Positions 1 to 9,109 of a DNA stretch of 64,000 nt are shown here, in pieces (the first letter of the stretch is position 1; the number at the start of each line of letters is the position of its first letter). The stretch spans positions 1,674,001 through 1,738,000 of the forward strand of contig NZ_LT670848.1 of assembly GCF_900142975.1 (NCBI RefSeq), written 5' to 3'. Position numbers and translations under genes: made by a program. This DNA comes from Salegentibacter salegens. Lineage in GTDB: Bacteria; Bacteroidota; Bacteroidia; Flavobacteriales; Flavobacteriaceae. The notes beneath the pieces were generated by a model. It searched no databases, was not told the origin of the DNA, and saw only the letters and a list, made by a program, of their open reading frames with translations.

Positions 1-810
1 ATGCCCGAACCTGAAAGCAGCTACAGAAAATTCTACTGGTATAAATGCACTATAGAGGGGTTCATAAAATTTACGGCCATTACCTAAAATATCGGCAACT
101 AAATATTTTCCACACATAATTGGAAGAAATTCATTTACTACAACCCATTGATAATGCCATGTTGTTATTTTTCTGGCCTCTTCATACAAATGCTCGGGAC
201 TATAACCTGAATTAGCGTCTTTAAGCATTTTATAATTGGCATTATAAAATCTAACTAAAGCTAACTGCATTTGAGAAATCACCCTGTTTTCATCGTTTCT
301 GGGATCTCCTATTACAGCAGTTCCCTTTCCATTCCGTTGCAGATCATGCTTTTCAGTAGCCTTATTTTGATCCATATTATTGTTACTCAATGCGGTTAAG
401 AGGTAAAAACCTTCTTCTCTGCGTTGGTAAAGAAAAGGATCATCTTCTGGACCTCCCCCAAATACACTATCCAGGTCCAAATTAGCAGAACGCGAATTTT
501 CAATTTCATTAGGATTATTAATGCTACTAAAACTGGTTGTGGTATCGAAGGTAATATCATGGTCAATAAACTGCCCAAAGAAAACCATCCCTAAAGGAAC
601 TGAATCAGTAAATTTAGGAGTATTGCCGCCATCCATCGGCCCCTTGATCTTTCCCAGCCCAGAGAGTGCTGATGGTGTATTATAAAGCGGGGGCAAATCT
701 CTGAACATTCTGCCAAAACGGCCAAAACTTTCTTTTTCAAAAGAATGATGCGAACAAAGCACATTTTTACCTTCAAAACTGTGCATTCCATGGTGATCTG
801 AATCTGACAT
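1..810 (-). CDS. Animal-type haem peroxidase, N-terminal part (runs off the window)
   Basis: The frame is open from an ATG at 810 to the window edge, giving the first 270 residues. It belongs to the animal haem peroxidase/cyclooxygenase superfamily: GQFIDHD carries the distal haem histidine, GDPRNDEN resembles the conserved GDxRxNEN block, EARKITTWHYQWVVVNEFLP resembles the conserved A-R-x-I...NEFLP helix, and FRFGH at the very edge is the proximal histidine motif. No signal peptide is visible; the protein starts MSDSDHHGMHSFEG. Family members oxidise substrates with hydrogen peroxide; the natural substrate of bacterial members is mostly unknown. The C-terminal half is missing only because the window ends. 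Short reading frames over this stretch in other frames are shadows. Confidence 0.88.
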   Translation of the reverse strand, partial: MSDSDHHGMHSFEGKNVLCSHHSFEKESFGRFGRMFRDLPPLYNTPSALSGLGKIKGPMDGGNTPKFTDSVPLGMVFFGQFIDHDITFDTTTSFSSINNPNEIENSRSANLDLDSVFGGGPEDDPFLYQRREEGFYLLTALSNNNMDQNKATEKHDLQRNGKGTAVIGDPRNDENRVISQMQLALVRFYNANYKMLKDANSGYSPEHLYEEARKITTWHYQWVVVNEFLPIMCGKYLVADILGNGRKFYEPLYSAFIPVEFSVAAFRFGH

Positions 811-1279
811 AATAAATTGGTTTTAAGTGGTTAATAGAATTTGAAAGTTTTATATCCTTATACCAGGAATAAAATATTCAAGAGCACTAGTAATATTTTA
901 AGCCTGAGATGCTAACAAATTTATTTATCGTGACATCACTCATCATCCAAATCACAGTATTGGTGATAATTCACCAAAAACTTAATCATGATGATGGGTT
1001 TAGGGTTTAATAGCAGGGAACTATTAAGTGCCAGGACGCCAATATACAGTAGGGAGGTATAATTTTTATATACTAAGAAAAACCTTTTATTGATTGGTTA
1101 TTTCTATAGTTTTAGCAGAAAAAAAGTTGAAATTATAAATTTACTATTTGCAGTTTAATTCATTCATCGTCATTTAAAACCACCAAAATCTATAAAATTA
1201 TTGTACAACTTTAACGCAAAGTAATAAAAATCATTAATTTATTAACCTTAAAACTAAATATATTTATTAAAATTTACCT
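811..1279. other. Intergenic stretch, no gene seen
   Basis: Very AT-rich DNA upstream of the peroxidase gene. I see no convincing reading frame, RNA fold or repeat in it; it probably includes the peroxidase promoter, but no clean TTG-N19-TAnnTTTG pair stands out. Confidence 0.5.
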
Positions 1280-1414
1280 TTAAAAGCATCTATTACCGCA
1301 AAAACAAGGAGCTTTTTTAGAGTATTTAGAGGAAGGTTTTAAAAGTACACAGGATAATAATACAAAAAGTAGGAGAGAATTAAAGATGACGAATTTTCTC
1401 TTGAGACCTTGCAT
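1280..1414 (-). CDS. Possible small hydrophobic protein (44 aa)
   Basis: A 44-residue frame starting MQGLKRKF with one hydrophobic stretch (residues ~8-26, ending LLSCVLL) and a Cys-containing tail CFCGNRCF. An upstream in-frame ATG at 1486 would run through a terminator hairpin, so the shorter start is preferred. The Leu-Leu-Ser-Cys pattern could be a lipobox. There is no family assignment; it may not be a gene. Confidence 0.3.
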   Translation of the reverse strand: MQGLKRKFVIFNSLLLFVLLSCVLLKPSSKYSKKAPCFCGNRCF

Positions 1415-1435
1415 TCCATTTTTTTTAATAACAAT

Positions 1436-1473
1436 CAAAAACCCCGAAATCCTAAGATTACGGGGTTTTTTGA
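1436..1473 (-). terminator. Intrinsic terminator hairpin
   Basis: AAACCCCG and CGGGGTTT arms enclose a 14-nt loop, with T-runs on both sides, so it could end transcripts from either strand. It lies about 100 bp past the stop of the 73-aa gene on the - strand, its most likely client. Confidence 0.65.
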
Positions 1474-1577
1474 TTTTAAATGACAAAAATGATTGAAAGT
1501 GAAATCTATTCGGCAGGATTAAATTCTTGAATAGATATTACACCCATCAATACTTTTCTATCACGTACGGAAAGCTA

Positions 1578-1799
1578 TTAATCAACTTTAAGATCTGGAA
1601 TCTCTTTCATTTTTCCATTCTCAGATTTTCCTAAAACAATCACTTCTTTGCTTTCTTTATACTCTTCAATAGCGAGAAGTAACTGCTCTTTGGTATCTCT
1701 TCGAATTTTAATCCCGCTTCGTTGGTTCTTATTCCTGACTTCAATATAATAGCCATCTCTCAAATCTTTCGCTTTTGTGGAAGGTCTGCCCATAATCAA
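1578..1799 (-). CDS. Conserved small hypothetical protein (73 aa)
   Basis: Starts MIMGRPSTKAKDLRDGYYIEVRNK; the second Met (MGRPST) is an equally good start. It is basic at the N terminus with an RNKNQRSGIKIRR patch, followed by a predicted helix (TKEQLLLAIEEYKESKE). Small proteins of this type occur in flavobacteria without known function. The basic N terminus would suit nucleic-acid binding, but that is inference. It stands alone, followed by a terminator. Confidence 0.6.
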   Translation of the reverse strand: MIMGRPSTKAKDLRDGYYIEVRNKNQRSGIKIRRDTKEQLLLAIEEYKESKEVIVLGKSENGKMKEIPDLKVD

Positions 1800-2214
1800 T
1801 TTTTAAATATAAAATAGTAAATAATTCTCGTTAATACTTCTTTTTGTTTCCAAAAGTTGGTAAGATAATTAATTTTTACTGAATCGTTCACTACAGGAGT
1901 CTGAAAACTATTTTAACCTCATCAAAAGACTCTTTATTACTGGAAATTTAATAGTATACAATTTTCTTATAGTTCTATATCAATTAATGGCGGGAAGCTC
2001 TCAAATAATATTATCTATATATTTCATCTCTTAATTATCGAGTAACTTTAGGTTTTAAATATGATTTCAATCATTATACATCCTTAATTATAACTGTTAC
2101 TTTGTAGTCTTACAGCATTCTCACAATGAGCCTGGATAAAAATTGAAATTAGAAATAAGCACCAAAAATGTTTTTAATTTAAAGATAGCATTTTTGGCAA
2201 TTAAAAAATGAAAA
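1800..2214. other. Intergenic stretch, no gene seen
   Basis: AT-rich spacer between the 73-aa gene and the lipoate ligase gene. It contains a fragment (near 2030-2050) resembling the end of the short intergenic repeat described at 3235, with a CTCTTAATTATCGAGTAA-like core. Nothing else is recognisable. Confidence 0.45.
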
Positions 2215-3228
2215 ATGGTTTTTATTGACAACGAAGGAATTAACGATCCCAGAATAAATCTCGCACTAGAGGAATATGCACTGCGGAATTTTAATCCCGA
2301 AAAAGATTATTTGCTCTTTTATATAAATGAACCTTCAATAATTATTGGCCGAAACCAGAACACTCTTGAGGAAATTAATTTTGATTATGTAGAAGAAAAG
2401 GGACTTCACGTGGTGAGAAGAGTATCTGGCGGGGGCGCCGTATATCACGATTTTGGGAATCTAAACTTTAGCTTTATCACGAAGCACGATGTAAAAAGCT
2501 TAAACAACTTTGCGAAATTTACCGAACCGGTGATAAAAATTCTGAAAAAAATGGGAGTTCCAGCAGAATTAAAAGGACGGAATGATGTGTTGGCAAACGA
2601 CAAAAAAATTTCGGGAAATGCACAGTTTTCTACGGGAAAAAGAATGTTACACCACGGCACCTTACTTCTGGACTGTGATTTGGAAGAGGTGGTAAAAGCC
2701 TTGAATGTGAAAATGACCAAAATTCAATCTAAGGGTCACAAATCCAGCCGTAGCCGGGTGGCAAATATCAGTGAATTTCTTACAGAAAAAATAAATATCG
2801 AAGATTTTAGAGCTTTAATTCTTAAGGGATTATATCACGAAAATGAAGATTTTGAAACCTATCACCTCTCAGAGGAAGAATGGAAAGCGGTACACGCACT
2901 AAAAGATGAAAAGTATGGAACCTGGGAATGGAACTTCGGCAAATCGCCTAAATTCAATATTCAGCGTAGTAAACGTTTTTCAGTAGGCGAAATTGATCTT
3001 AGAATTTTCGTAGAAAAAGGGGAAATAATTAATTTTAAGATCTATGGAGATTTCTTCGGAAAAGAACCGGTACAGCAACTGGAGGCTCTATTACTGGGAG
3101 CAAGATATGACAGGAAGGAAATCACTAAATTAATGGAACCAATAATAATAGAAGATTATTTTGGTGCGCTGCCAAAAACTGATTTTTTAGAACTCATTTA
3201 TGGAAACGATGAAGTTGAAACTTCATAA
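2215..3228 (+). CDS. lplA: Lipoate--protein ligase A
   Basis: 337 residues, a normal length for LplA with its C-terminal accessory domain. It activates lipoate with ATP and attaches it to the lysine of E2 and H-protein lipoyl domains in the cytosol. The catalytic domain (residues ~1-235) shows the lipoate-binding RRVSGGGAVYHDFGN motif near residue 73, followed by the lysine-containing NDVLANDKKISGNAQ block. ATG at 2215 is chosen because it begins the family-typical MVFIDNEGINDPRINLALEEY; the ATG at 2208 is out of frame. Monocistronic, with a repeat just after the stop. Confidence 0.95.
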   Translation: MVFIDNEGINDPRINLALEEYALRNFNPEKDYLLFYINEPSIIIGRNQNTLEEINFDYVEEKGLHVVRRVSGGGAVYHDFGNLNFSFITKHDVKSLNNFAKFTEPVIKILKKMGVPAELKGRNDVLANDKKISGNAQFSTGKRMLHHGTLLLDCDLEEVVKALNVKMTKIQSKGHKSSRSRVANISEFLTEKINIEDFRALILKGLYHENEDFETYHLSEEEWKAVHALKDEKYGTWEWNFGKSPKFNIQRSKRFSVGEIDLRIFVEKGEIINFKIYGDFFGKEPVQQLEALLLGARYDRKEITKLMEPIIIEDYFGALPKTDFLELIYGNDEVETS

Positions 3229-3234
3229 AGAAGA

Positions 3235-3275
3235 GTAAACTACCTCAGCGCATTAAATCTCGATTATTGAGTAAA
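3235..3275. repeat. Short intergenic repeat, copy A
   Basis: About 40 bp beginning GTAAACTACCTC and ending CTCGATTATTGAGTAAA. It is nearly identical to a copy at 25496-25536 and shares its end with copies at 7531 and 20030. The CTC...GAG end can form a short stem. It lies directly after the lplA stop. Confidence 0.6.
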
Positions 3276-3312
3276 TTTTAAATTGAATAAAATAATTTTA
3301 AAAGTATTAAAA

Positions 3313-3657
3313 ATGAAAAAAGCATCCCTAACCGAAGATCTTGAATATAACGAGAAATCACCCGCGGTAAAAGTATTATTTGAGACAGAAGTAAGCAAAG
3401 AAATAAGAATGGCCTTTAAAACGGGACAGGGCCTTAAAGAACATAAAACTCCCTTCCCTATCGTGGTAGAAATATTTGAAGGAACCATAGATTTTGGGGT
3501 TAATGGAGAAAAACAGGCTTTGAAAAAAGGAGATTTGATAGCACTGGAAGGAAATGTGCCACACGACCTAAAAGCCAGGGAAAATAGTATTGTTCGGCTT
3601 AGCCTTACCAAAGCAGATACTACACAACGCGTAGAGAATGTAGCAAAGAATTCTTAA
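3313..3657 (+). CDS. Small cupin-domain protein
   Basis: 114 residues from ATG 3313 (MKKASLTEDLEYN); an in-frame ATG at 3283 would add ten poorly conserved-looking residues overlapping the intergenic repeat. A single cupin beta-barrel: GQGLKEHKTPFPIVVEIFEG resembles cupin motif 1 and GDLIALEGNVPHDLKARE motif 2. Only some of the usual metal-binding histidines are present (H in EHKTP and PHD). Such single-domain cupins are often stress or metabolic accessory proteins; the substrate cannot be told. Follows lplA in the same direction, with the repeat between them. Confidence 0.75.
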   Translation: MKKASLTEDLEYNEKSPAVKVLFETEVSKEIRMAFKTGQGLKEHKTPFPIVVEIFEGTIDFGVNGEKQALKKGDLIALEGNVPHDLKARENSIVRLSLTKADTTQRVENVAKNS

Positions 3658-3775
3658 TAACTGGATTTCAGTTTTATTAAAGAGAGGAAACCCCGAAATT
3701 TTATATGCTGAAATGATGAAAAATAATTACAGAGAATTCATAAAAATTCTTTGTGATTATTTGATTCATTTTCAA

Positions 3776-4207
3776 TTACCTGCGATGCCATCTTTTAGAA
3801 AACCACCAAATGGCTGCATGTATAAAGGCAGTCATTCCGCAAATAAGTAAAATATTCCTAAGTAACATAAAAGTGACATTTCCTCTAAAGGAATTACCAA
3901 GTGCCCACAATTCAAGTTCTGCTCCTCGATTTACATACACGCCTAAAATGATAAAAGCGGTAATAGCAATAAGATAATCTATTATAAAAAGTATATGATT
4001 AGCATATTTCCATCGAACATAAATAGCGGGACCCGTGATTAAGAGCCATCCTACCCATATACTAATTTGAAAATTTTGAATCGCCTGTTGCGCAGCTTTC
4101 GCCGTTGTTGTTGCTGAAAAAGCTTGTTCGAGTCTAAATAAGAAAAAAGCAATTATACAAAAACCCAGTACTGCAATACCCCAGTTTATTACATTTTTAA
4201 AAGCCAT
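3776..4207 (-). CDS. Four-helix membrane protein, unknown function
   Basis: 143 residues with four hydrophobic segments (roughly 8-25, 47-65, 70-90 and 108-132) and a basic end KRWHRR. No catalytic motif is visible and I do not recognise the family. It lies downstream of the alcohol dehydrogenase on the same strand with an 86-bp gap, so co-transcription is possible. Confidence 0.65.
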   Translation of the reverse strand: MAFKNVINWGIAVLGFCIIAFFLFRLEQAFSATTTAKAAQQAIQNFQISIWVGWLLITGPAIYVRWKYANHILFIIDYLIAITAFIILGVYVNRGAELELWALGNSFRGNVTFMLLRNILLICGMTAFIHAAIWWFSKRWHRR

Positions 4208-4293
4208 AGATTCAAGTTCTCCATAAATATAAAAAAATCAGGCGTTCCGGCCGCAAAATAGCTCCGAAAGAGACCTGATAAAAAGATGATTAA

Positions 4294-5469
4294 TTAAGGT
4301 GTAAGAACAACCTTTACACAATTATCTTCTTTCTTCTTAAAAAGGTCGTAAGCTTTAGGAGCCTCATCCAGCTTCATCCTGTGGGTAATTATAAAACCAG
4401 GATCAATAAGTCCTTCGTCAATTTTATCCAGTAGAGGTTTAAGATAACGCTGAACATGGGTTTGTCCCATTTTAAAAGTGAGGGCTTTATTCATTGCTGC
4501 ACCAAATGGAATCTCATTAACCATCCCTATATATACCCCGGGAATTGAAACTGTTCCTGCTTTTTTACAACTCATCATTATTTGTTGTAGCACATATGGT
4601 CTGGACATAGGCAATTGAAGAACTTCTTTAGTTTTATCTACAGCTTTTCCAATAAAAGTGTCCCCGTGGGCCTCTGCGCCTACTGCATCTATACAGGAAT
4701 CAGGGCCTTTTCCATTGGTCATTTCCATGAGTTTTTCATACACATCATCACGGTCGGTTGTTCTAATAAGCTCAACCCTGGAATGCTGCTTTGCCATATC
4801 CAGTCTTTCTTTAACTGAATCTATAGCGATAACCCTTTCGGCACCCAGCATAAACGCACTTTGAATGGCAAACTGCCCAACAGGACCGCAACCCCAAATA
4901 GCTACTGTATCTCCTCTTTTTATATCGGCATTTTCGGCTGCCATATATCCTGTAGGGAAAATATCAGATAGAAATAGTGACTGGTCATCACTTAAGGTAG
5001 ACGGAACTTTAATAGGTCCTACATCGGCATAAGGAACTCTCACGTATTCGGCCTGCCCGCCATCAAAACCGCCAAGCATATGGGAATATCCAAAAATTCC
5101 TGAAATAGAATGTCCTAAATTTGCCTTTGCTTTTTCTGGATTTGGGTTGGAATTATCACACAAACTGTAAAGAGTATCATCGCAATATTCACAATTTCCA
5201 CAGGCTATTGTAAATGGTACCACTACCCTATCTCCTACTTTAAATTTTTTCACTTCCCGGCCGGCTTCTACAACTTCGCCCATAAATTCATGACCTAAGA
5301 TATCCCCCTTTTCCATGGTGGGAACTATTCCATCTACAATATGAAGATCTGAACCACAAATTGCAGTCGAAGTTATTTTAAGGATTACATCTGTAGGTTC
5401 CTTGATTTTAGGATCGGGGACATTGTCTATTCTAACGTCGTTTCTTCCATGCCAAACTAATGCTTTCAT
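4294..5469 (-). CDS. Zinc-dependent alcohol dehydrogenase (MDR family)
   Basis: 391 residues, typical of glutathione-independent formaldehyde dehydrogenase-like MDR enzymes. Catalytic zinc ligands are in ICGSDLH and LGHEFMGEV; the structural zinc site is [15 protein letters not shown]. The Rossmann motif is GCGPVGQFA near residue 194, followed by D of [11 protein letters not shown], which favours NAD. It would oxidise alcohols or aldehydes in the cytosol; the substrate is not fixed by sequence. The FAD/Rieske gene lies 69 bp upstream on the same strand, so the two may form one operon. Confidence 0.88.
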   Translation of the reverse strand: MKALVWHGRNDVRIDNVPDPKIKEPTDVILKITSTAICGSDLHIVDGIVPTMEKGDILGHEFMGEVVEAGREVKKFKVGDRVVVPFTIACGNCEYCDDTLYSLCDNSNPNPEKAKANLGHSISGIFGYSHMLGGFDGGQAEYVRVPYADVGPIKVPSTLSDDQSLFLSDIFPTGYMAAENADIKRGDTVAIWGCGPVGQFAIQSAFMLGAERVIAIDSVKERLDMAKQHSRVELIRTTDRDDVYEKLMEMTNGKGPDSCIDAVGAEAHGDTFIGKAVDKTKEVLQLPMSRPYVLQQIMMSCKKAGTVSIPGVYIGMVNEIPFGAAMNKALTFKMGQTHVQRYLKPLLDKIDEGLIDPGFIITHRMKLDEAPKAYDLFKKKEDNCVKVVLTP

Positions 5470-5538
5470 AATTTTAAGTTTTTGTGGGTTATTATTTACA
5501 TTCTATTAATTTTTAAAAGCTTCAGGGCTAATTTTTTA

Positions 5539-7047
5539 TTATTGCTTGTTATTTATCCTGGGGAGGGCATCCATTGCAGGACCCTCAATTACTTCACCCG
5601 ATGGGGTAAACCTGCTACCGTGGCAAGGACAATCCCAGGATTTTTCTAAATCATTCCAATGAATTACGCATCCCAAATGGGTGCAACTGGCCGATACTAT
5701 TTCGTACTTGTTATTTTCATCGCGGGAAATGCCAAATTTTTTACCTTCAATTTCCACTACTCTACCTTCTCCTGCATTTAGTTTTTCAACTTCTTCTGTA
5801 GAACTACCCAGAATATGATCTTTAAAAAATTCTTTCGCAACATTCAGGTTTTCCTGGATAAAAGACTTTGAGGATTTTCCAGGATTAACCCGCAACGGAT
5901 TAAAAATATCCTCGTATTCATTATCCTGATCGGTAATTAAATCTGTAATAATTTTTCCGGCAAGGCTGCCGTAAATTAAACCGTCGGTTGAAAATCCGGT
6001 GGCTATAAATTCATTTTTATGTATATTTTTTCTCCCAATAGATGGTAAAAGGTCTGCAGGCTTATAATTTTGTCCACCCCAAAAATGTGTGATTTCTTCC
6101 ACAGGAAATTTTTCCTTTAAAAACTTTACCAGGGAATCCATTAATTCAGTATTATTTTCTGATTGCCCTACTTTATAAGATTTCCCAACCGCCATTACGT
6201 AAGATTTACCATTCCGTGTATAAGAGCGAAAAGAGTATTTTTCTTTGCCCTTATATTCCCAGAAAATTCCCTGCGGATAATTATCGTCCGTCAGAGTTGC
6301 AGCAATGGCATATTCCCGGTATGGACCCAGGGTCGTATCAAACTTAAGGTCTACGCCCTTAGAACTATGCGTAGCGTGTACCAAATACTTACTTGAAACA
6401 CTAGCCTTGGCAGTTTTTAAATTATAACTGCCATCTTCCAATTCTTCAATTTTCTCAACTTTAGAATCCTGAAAGATTTGACACTCTTTTGAATTGATAC
6501 TGTTTGCTAATTGATTAACGTACAAAAAAGGATTAAACTGTGCCTGACCGGGATATTTGAGGATTTTTGTTGCCTCAAAGGAAAAATTATCTTCTGCGAC
6601 AGCTTCATGCAAAACTCCCAGTTTTAAAGATGCTGAAATTTCCTTTTCAATTTTTTGCGCATTATCATCAGAAAAAAGAAACATTGACTGCCGGGTAAAA
6701 TCGCAATCCAGCTCTTCTTCCTGAATAATATTTTCTATAATTTCCAAAGCTGAAGCCCTGGCTTTCAACACTTTTTTAGTAGTCTCTTTATTATATTTAG
6801 AATCCAGCGAAGACAGTAACTCGGCTATTATTAGATAAAGGTTTCCCGTACTATGCCCGGTTGTTCCCATTCCAATTTTTCCTGCATCAAGAACCGCTAC
6901 TTTTAAACCGGCCTTTTTAAGAAAATAAGCGGTAGAAATACCAGTAATTCCACCACCAATTATACTTACATCTACTTGAAGATTATCTTCCAGAACCGGA
7001 AATTCATAAGCCGTTTCAAAGGAATTCCAAATGGTATTTGAAATCAT
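5539..7047 (-). CDS. FAD-dependent oxidoreductase with C-terminal Rieske [2Fe-2S] domain
   Basis: 502 residues in two parts. Residues ~25-370 are a DAO-type flavoprotein with the dinucleotide motif VSIIGGGITGISTAYFLKKAG and a late ATGFSTDGL block that contacts FAD. Residues ~405-495 are a Rieske domain with CTHLGCVIHWN and CPCHGSRF, so both cysteines and both histidines for the 2Fe-2S cluster are present. No signal peptide. Proteins of this architecture are widespread in bacteria, usually annotated as oxidoreductases of unknown substrate. It probably passes electrons from an amine or similar substrate to the cluster. Confidence 0.9.
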   Translation of the reverse strand: MISNTIWNSFETAYEFPVLEDNLQVDVSIIGGGITGISTAYFLKKAGLKVAVLDAGKIGMGTTGHSTGNLYLIIAELLSSLDSKYNKETTKKVLKARASALEIIENIIQEEELDCDFTRQSMFLFSDDNAQKIEKEISASLKLGVLHEAVAEDNFSFEATKILKYPGQAQFNPFLYVNQLANSINSKECQIFQDSKVEKIEELEDGSYNLKTAKASVSSKYLVHATHSSKGVDLKFDTTLGPYREYAIAATLTDDNYPQGIFWEYKGKEKYSFRSYTRNGKSYVMAVGKSYKVGQSENNTELMDSLVKFLKEKFPVEEITHFWGGQNYKPADLLPSIGRKNIHKNEFIATGFSTDGLIYGSLAGKIITDLITDQDNEYEDIFNPLRVNPGKSSKSFIQENLNVAKEFFKDHILGSSTEEVEKLNAGEGRVVEIEGKKFGISRDENNKYEIVSASCTHLGCVIHWNDLEKSWDCPCHGSRFTPSGEVIEGPAMDALPRINNKQ

Positions 7048-7530
7048 AGTTTTAAAAGTTTTAGAGTTAAATCCCAGACTGGTAATAAGCTTTCACTAGT
7101 TTATTTTACAAGCTGTAAAACCTCGAATTGGGTAGCTAAACAAGGCTTCTTTATAAAATTAGGAAGGCGAAGGAAGATTTTATACTAATTTCTGGTAAAA
7201 CCTTTGTTAATAATCCCAGGGCAGTAGTTAAGCATTGAAACAGGCTTCAAAACCAGTAATAATTAAGCTTGTGTGATTATTTCAACCAAGCCAAATGTTA
7301 AACGGAAACCCGAAATTTAATTATTCCTATTAATTTTTCCTTATAAAGAAAATTGCCGGGAGGTTTTGTTATTTATAACTTATCCAGGATTATTGATTAT
7401 TCAAACAACATGAAGTTTAGAGTTGTTTGAAAAAAACCGCTGAAATTTCTATTTAAAAAATATGGTGATTCCTGACTACCTCAGGCTAAGCAGCTATTCC
7501 TGGAAGATATAATTTGATTTCCAGGCAAGC
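7048..7530. other. Intergenic stretch upstream of the Rieske oxidoreductase
   Basis: About 480 bp with no credible reading frame. It is AT-rich and contains scattered inverted segments, but no clear promoter or RNA. It ends at copy D of the short intergenic repeat. Confidence 0.45.
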
Positions 7531-7563
7531 TCCGGAACATTTAAATCTCAATTATCGAGTAAA
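7531..7563. repeat. Short intergenic repeat, copy D (partial)
   Basis: TCCGGAACATTTAAATCTC followed by AATTATCGAGTAAA, matching the right half of the repeat at 3235 and 25496. The loop bases differ from copies A and B while the CTC/GAG arms are kept. Confidence 0.5.
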
Positions 7564-7577
7564 GATTTGATAATAAT

Positions 7578-7763
7578 TTATTTTTTATTGTTGTTTTCCT
7601 CTTCTTCATCGTTTTCAGGTTTGGATGAAAATTCCGGGTTAAAATCTTCTTTTTTTGCTTTTGTATTATCGGTCTTGGAGTCACGATTAGCATGTCTCTT
7701 TCGCCAAAAAAATACAAGGATAAAAAGAACAATAAAAAATAGAATATACCAGATGGTAATCAT
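7578..7763 (-). CDS. Small single-pass membrane protein (61 aa)
   Basis: MITIWYILFFIVLFILVFFW forms one membrane helix at the N terminus, followed by a positively charged stop (RKRHANR) and a Lys/Glu/Asn-rich cytoplasmic tail ending EEEENNNKK. This layout is typical of real small flavobacterial membrane proteins. Overlapping frames on both strands lack such organisation and are treated as shadows. Function unknown. Confidence 0.55.
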   Translation of the reverse strand: MITIWYILFFIVLFILVFFWRKRHANRDSKTDNTKAKKEDFNPEFSSKPENDEEEENNNKK

Positions 7764-7979
7764 AATATCTTGTGTTTGATTATTATAAAAGTATCAATAG
7801 ATATATGCACCGCGATGTAATCTATAATAAACTTTAGTTAATCTTTAATACTCCACCAAAAGGTTCTATACAGAATTTGATTTACCATTTTACCTAAACT
7901 TAGGTTTTCTATGAATTCTACGGATCCACTTTTTATCCTCTTTTAAACTATATCCTGTAATTTATCTGGCTGGGATTTC

Positions 7980-8357
7980 CTAAATAACCTTCTCAGCAAG
8001 ATATCGCTGTACCGCATAAATATCTATGCTTTTATTAAAGCGTTTGCTTACGCTTGGAGTATTTTCACTGGAAATCCAGATTTTTAATTCGGCGTCTAAA
8101 TCAAAGGTTCCGGCAGTTTCAAGAGAAAATCTAGATATATGCCGGTATGGAAGCGATAAATATTCCTGCTTTTTCCCGGTAAGTCCTTGAATATCTATTA
8201 AGATGAGCCGTTTATTAGTAAACATAAAAATATCGCGCAACAAAGAAAATCCGAGTTCTATATCTTCGGTTTCGGTCAATAATCGGCCATATTTTTTATC
8301 TAATTCTTCTTTAGAAATACTGGCTGCATTGCCTATTAATTTATTCAATAAACTCAT
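7980..8357 (-). CDS. PH-domain protein (bacterial PH, DUF1696-like)
   Basis: 125 residues, matching the small bacterial PH-like family. A central beta-rich core carries FMFTNKRLILIDIQGLTGKKQEYLSLPY, the signature of this family, and the end is a helix (DIYAVQRYLAEKVI) that packs on the barrel. These cytosolic proteins form rings in known structures, but their role is unclear. The pentapeptide-repeat gene lies 44 bp upstream on the same strand. Confidence 0.8.
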   Translation of the reverse strand: MSLLNKLIGNAASISKEELDKKYGRLLTETEDIELGFSLLRDIFMFTNKRLILIDIQGLTGKKQEYLSLPYRHISRFSLETAGTFDLDAELKIWISSENTPSVSKRFNKSIDIYAVQRYLAEKVI

Positions 8358-8401
8358 AACTATCTTCTTTTAAAACTAAGTTTCATAAACTTAGTAATTC
8401 G

Positions 8402-8971
8402 TTAGTGTTCAATTTTAATTTGATATTTATTCAATAAACCACTGACCTGCGAAAGGTGAAATTTAGCACCTTTTAATTTATTATTTTCAGGATCTATATT
8501 ATAATTTTGAGCGCTGCTGAAATCGGCTTTGGTAAGATTTGTATTTTGAAAAACAGCACCAGAGAGATCAGAATTTAGAAATTTTGAATGAGATAAATCG
8601 GCGCCAGAAAAATCTACTTCCTGTAGTTTCGAATTTTTAAAAACGGTTTTATTCAGTTTCATTCCAAAAAAGGAAGAGTGGTTTAAAATACACTCATTCA
8701 CAGAAATAGAGAAAGCGAAAGTTTCACAATTATTAAAAAGCAATCCCATCATTTTACAGGCCTTAAAATTGCAATTTTGAAATGAGGTATGGTCAAGATT
8801 TATATTACTCAGGTCGCATTCTTCAAATTCACAATCTGTAAATAGAACCCCTTTTAGATTTCCCGTAGAGAAATTACAGTTTATAAATTGGCAGGATTCA
8901 TAGCCGTTAGCGAAAGTATAATTTAAAAGATTTTTACTTTTAAAAACCTGCTCTTCAATTTGATTTTCCAT
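8402..8971 (-). CDS. Pentapeptide-repeat protein
   Basis: 189 residues built from A(D/N)LxX-type five-residue repeats: for example CQFINCNFSTGNLKGVLF, VDFSGADLSHSKFLNSDLSG and AVFQNTNLTKADFS. This predicts a right-handed quadrilateral beta-helix. Size and cysteine-rich coils resemble the Qnr/MfpA-like group that can bind DNA gyrase, but the repeats alone do not prove that role. No signal peptide, so cytosolic. Confidence 0.85.
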   Translation of the reverse strand: MENQIEEQVFKSKNLLNYTFANGYESCQFINCNFSTGNLKGVLFTDCEFEECDLSNINLDHTSFQNCNFKACKMMGLLFNNCETFAFSISVNECILNHSSFFGMKLNKTVFKNSKLQEVDFSGADLSHSKFLNSDLSGAVFQNTNLTKADFSSAQNYNIDPENNKLKGAKFHLSQVSGLLNKYQIKIEH

Positions 8972-9109
8972 AGGTTAAAAATACATCTTTTAAATTTCCA
9001 GAAGCTGTACTTTTAGTTTTTTAATTTCTTAAAATATACGCCGGGAATGAGCTATCGCTCACCTTATGGACATTCTATAAAATTAAAAGCTCCTAAGTTC
9101 GGTAATTTT

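Noticed and set aside
396..791. Two short - strand reading frames within the peroxidase
   Set aside because: They are out of frame with the open peroxidase frame that carries conserved motifs.
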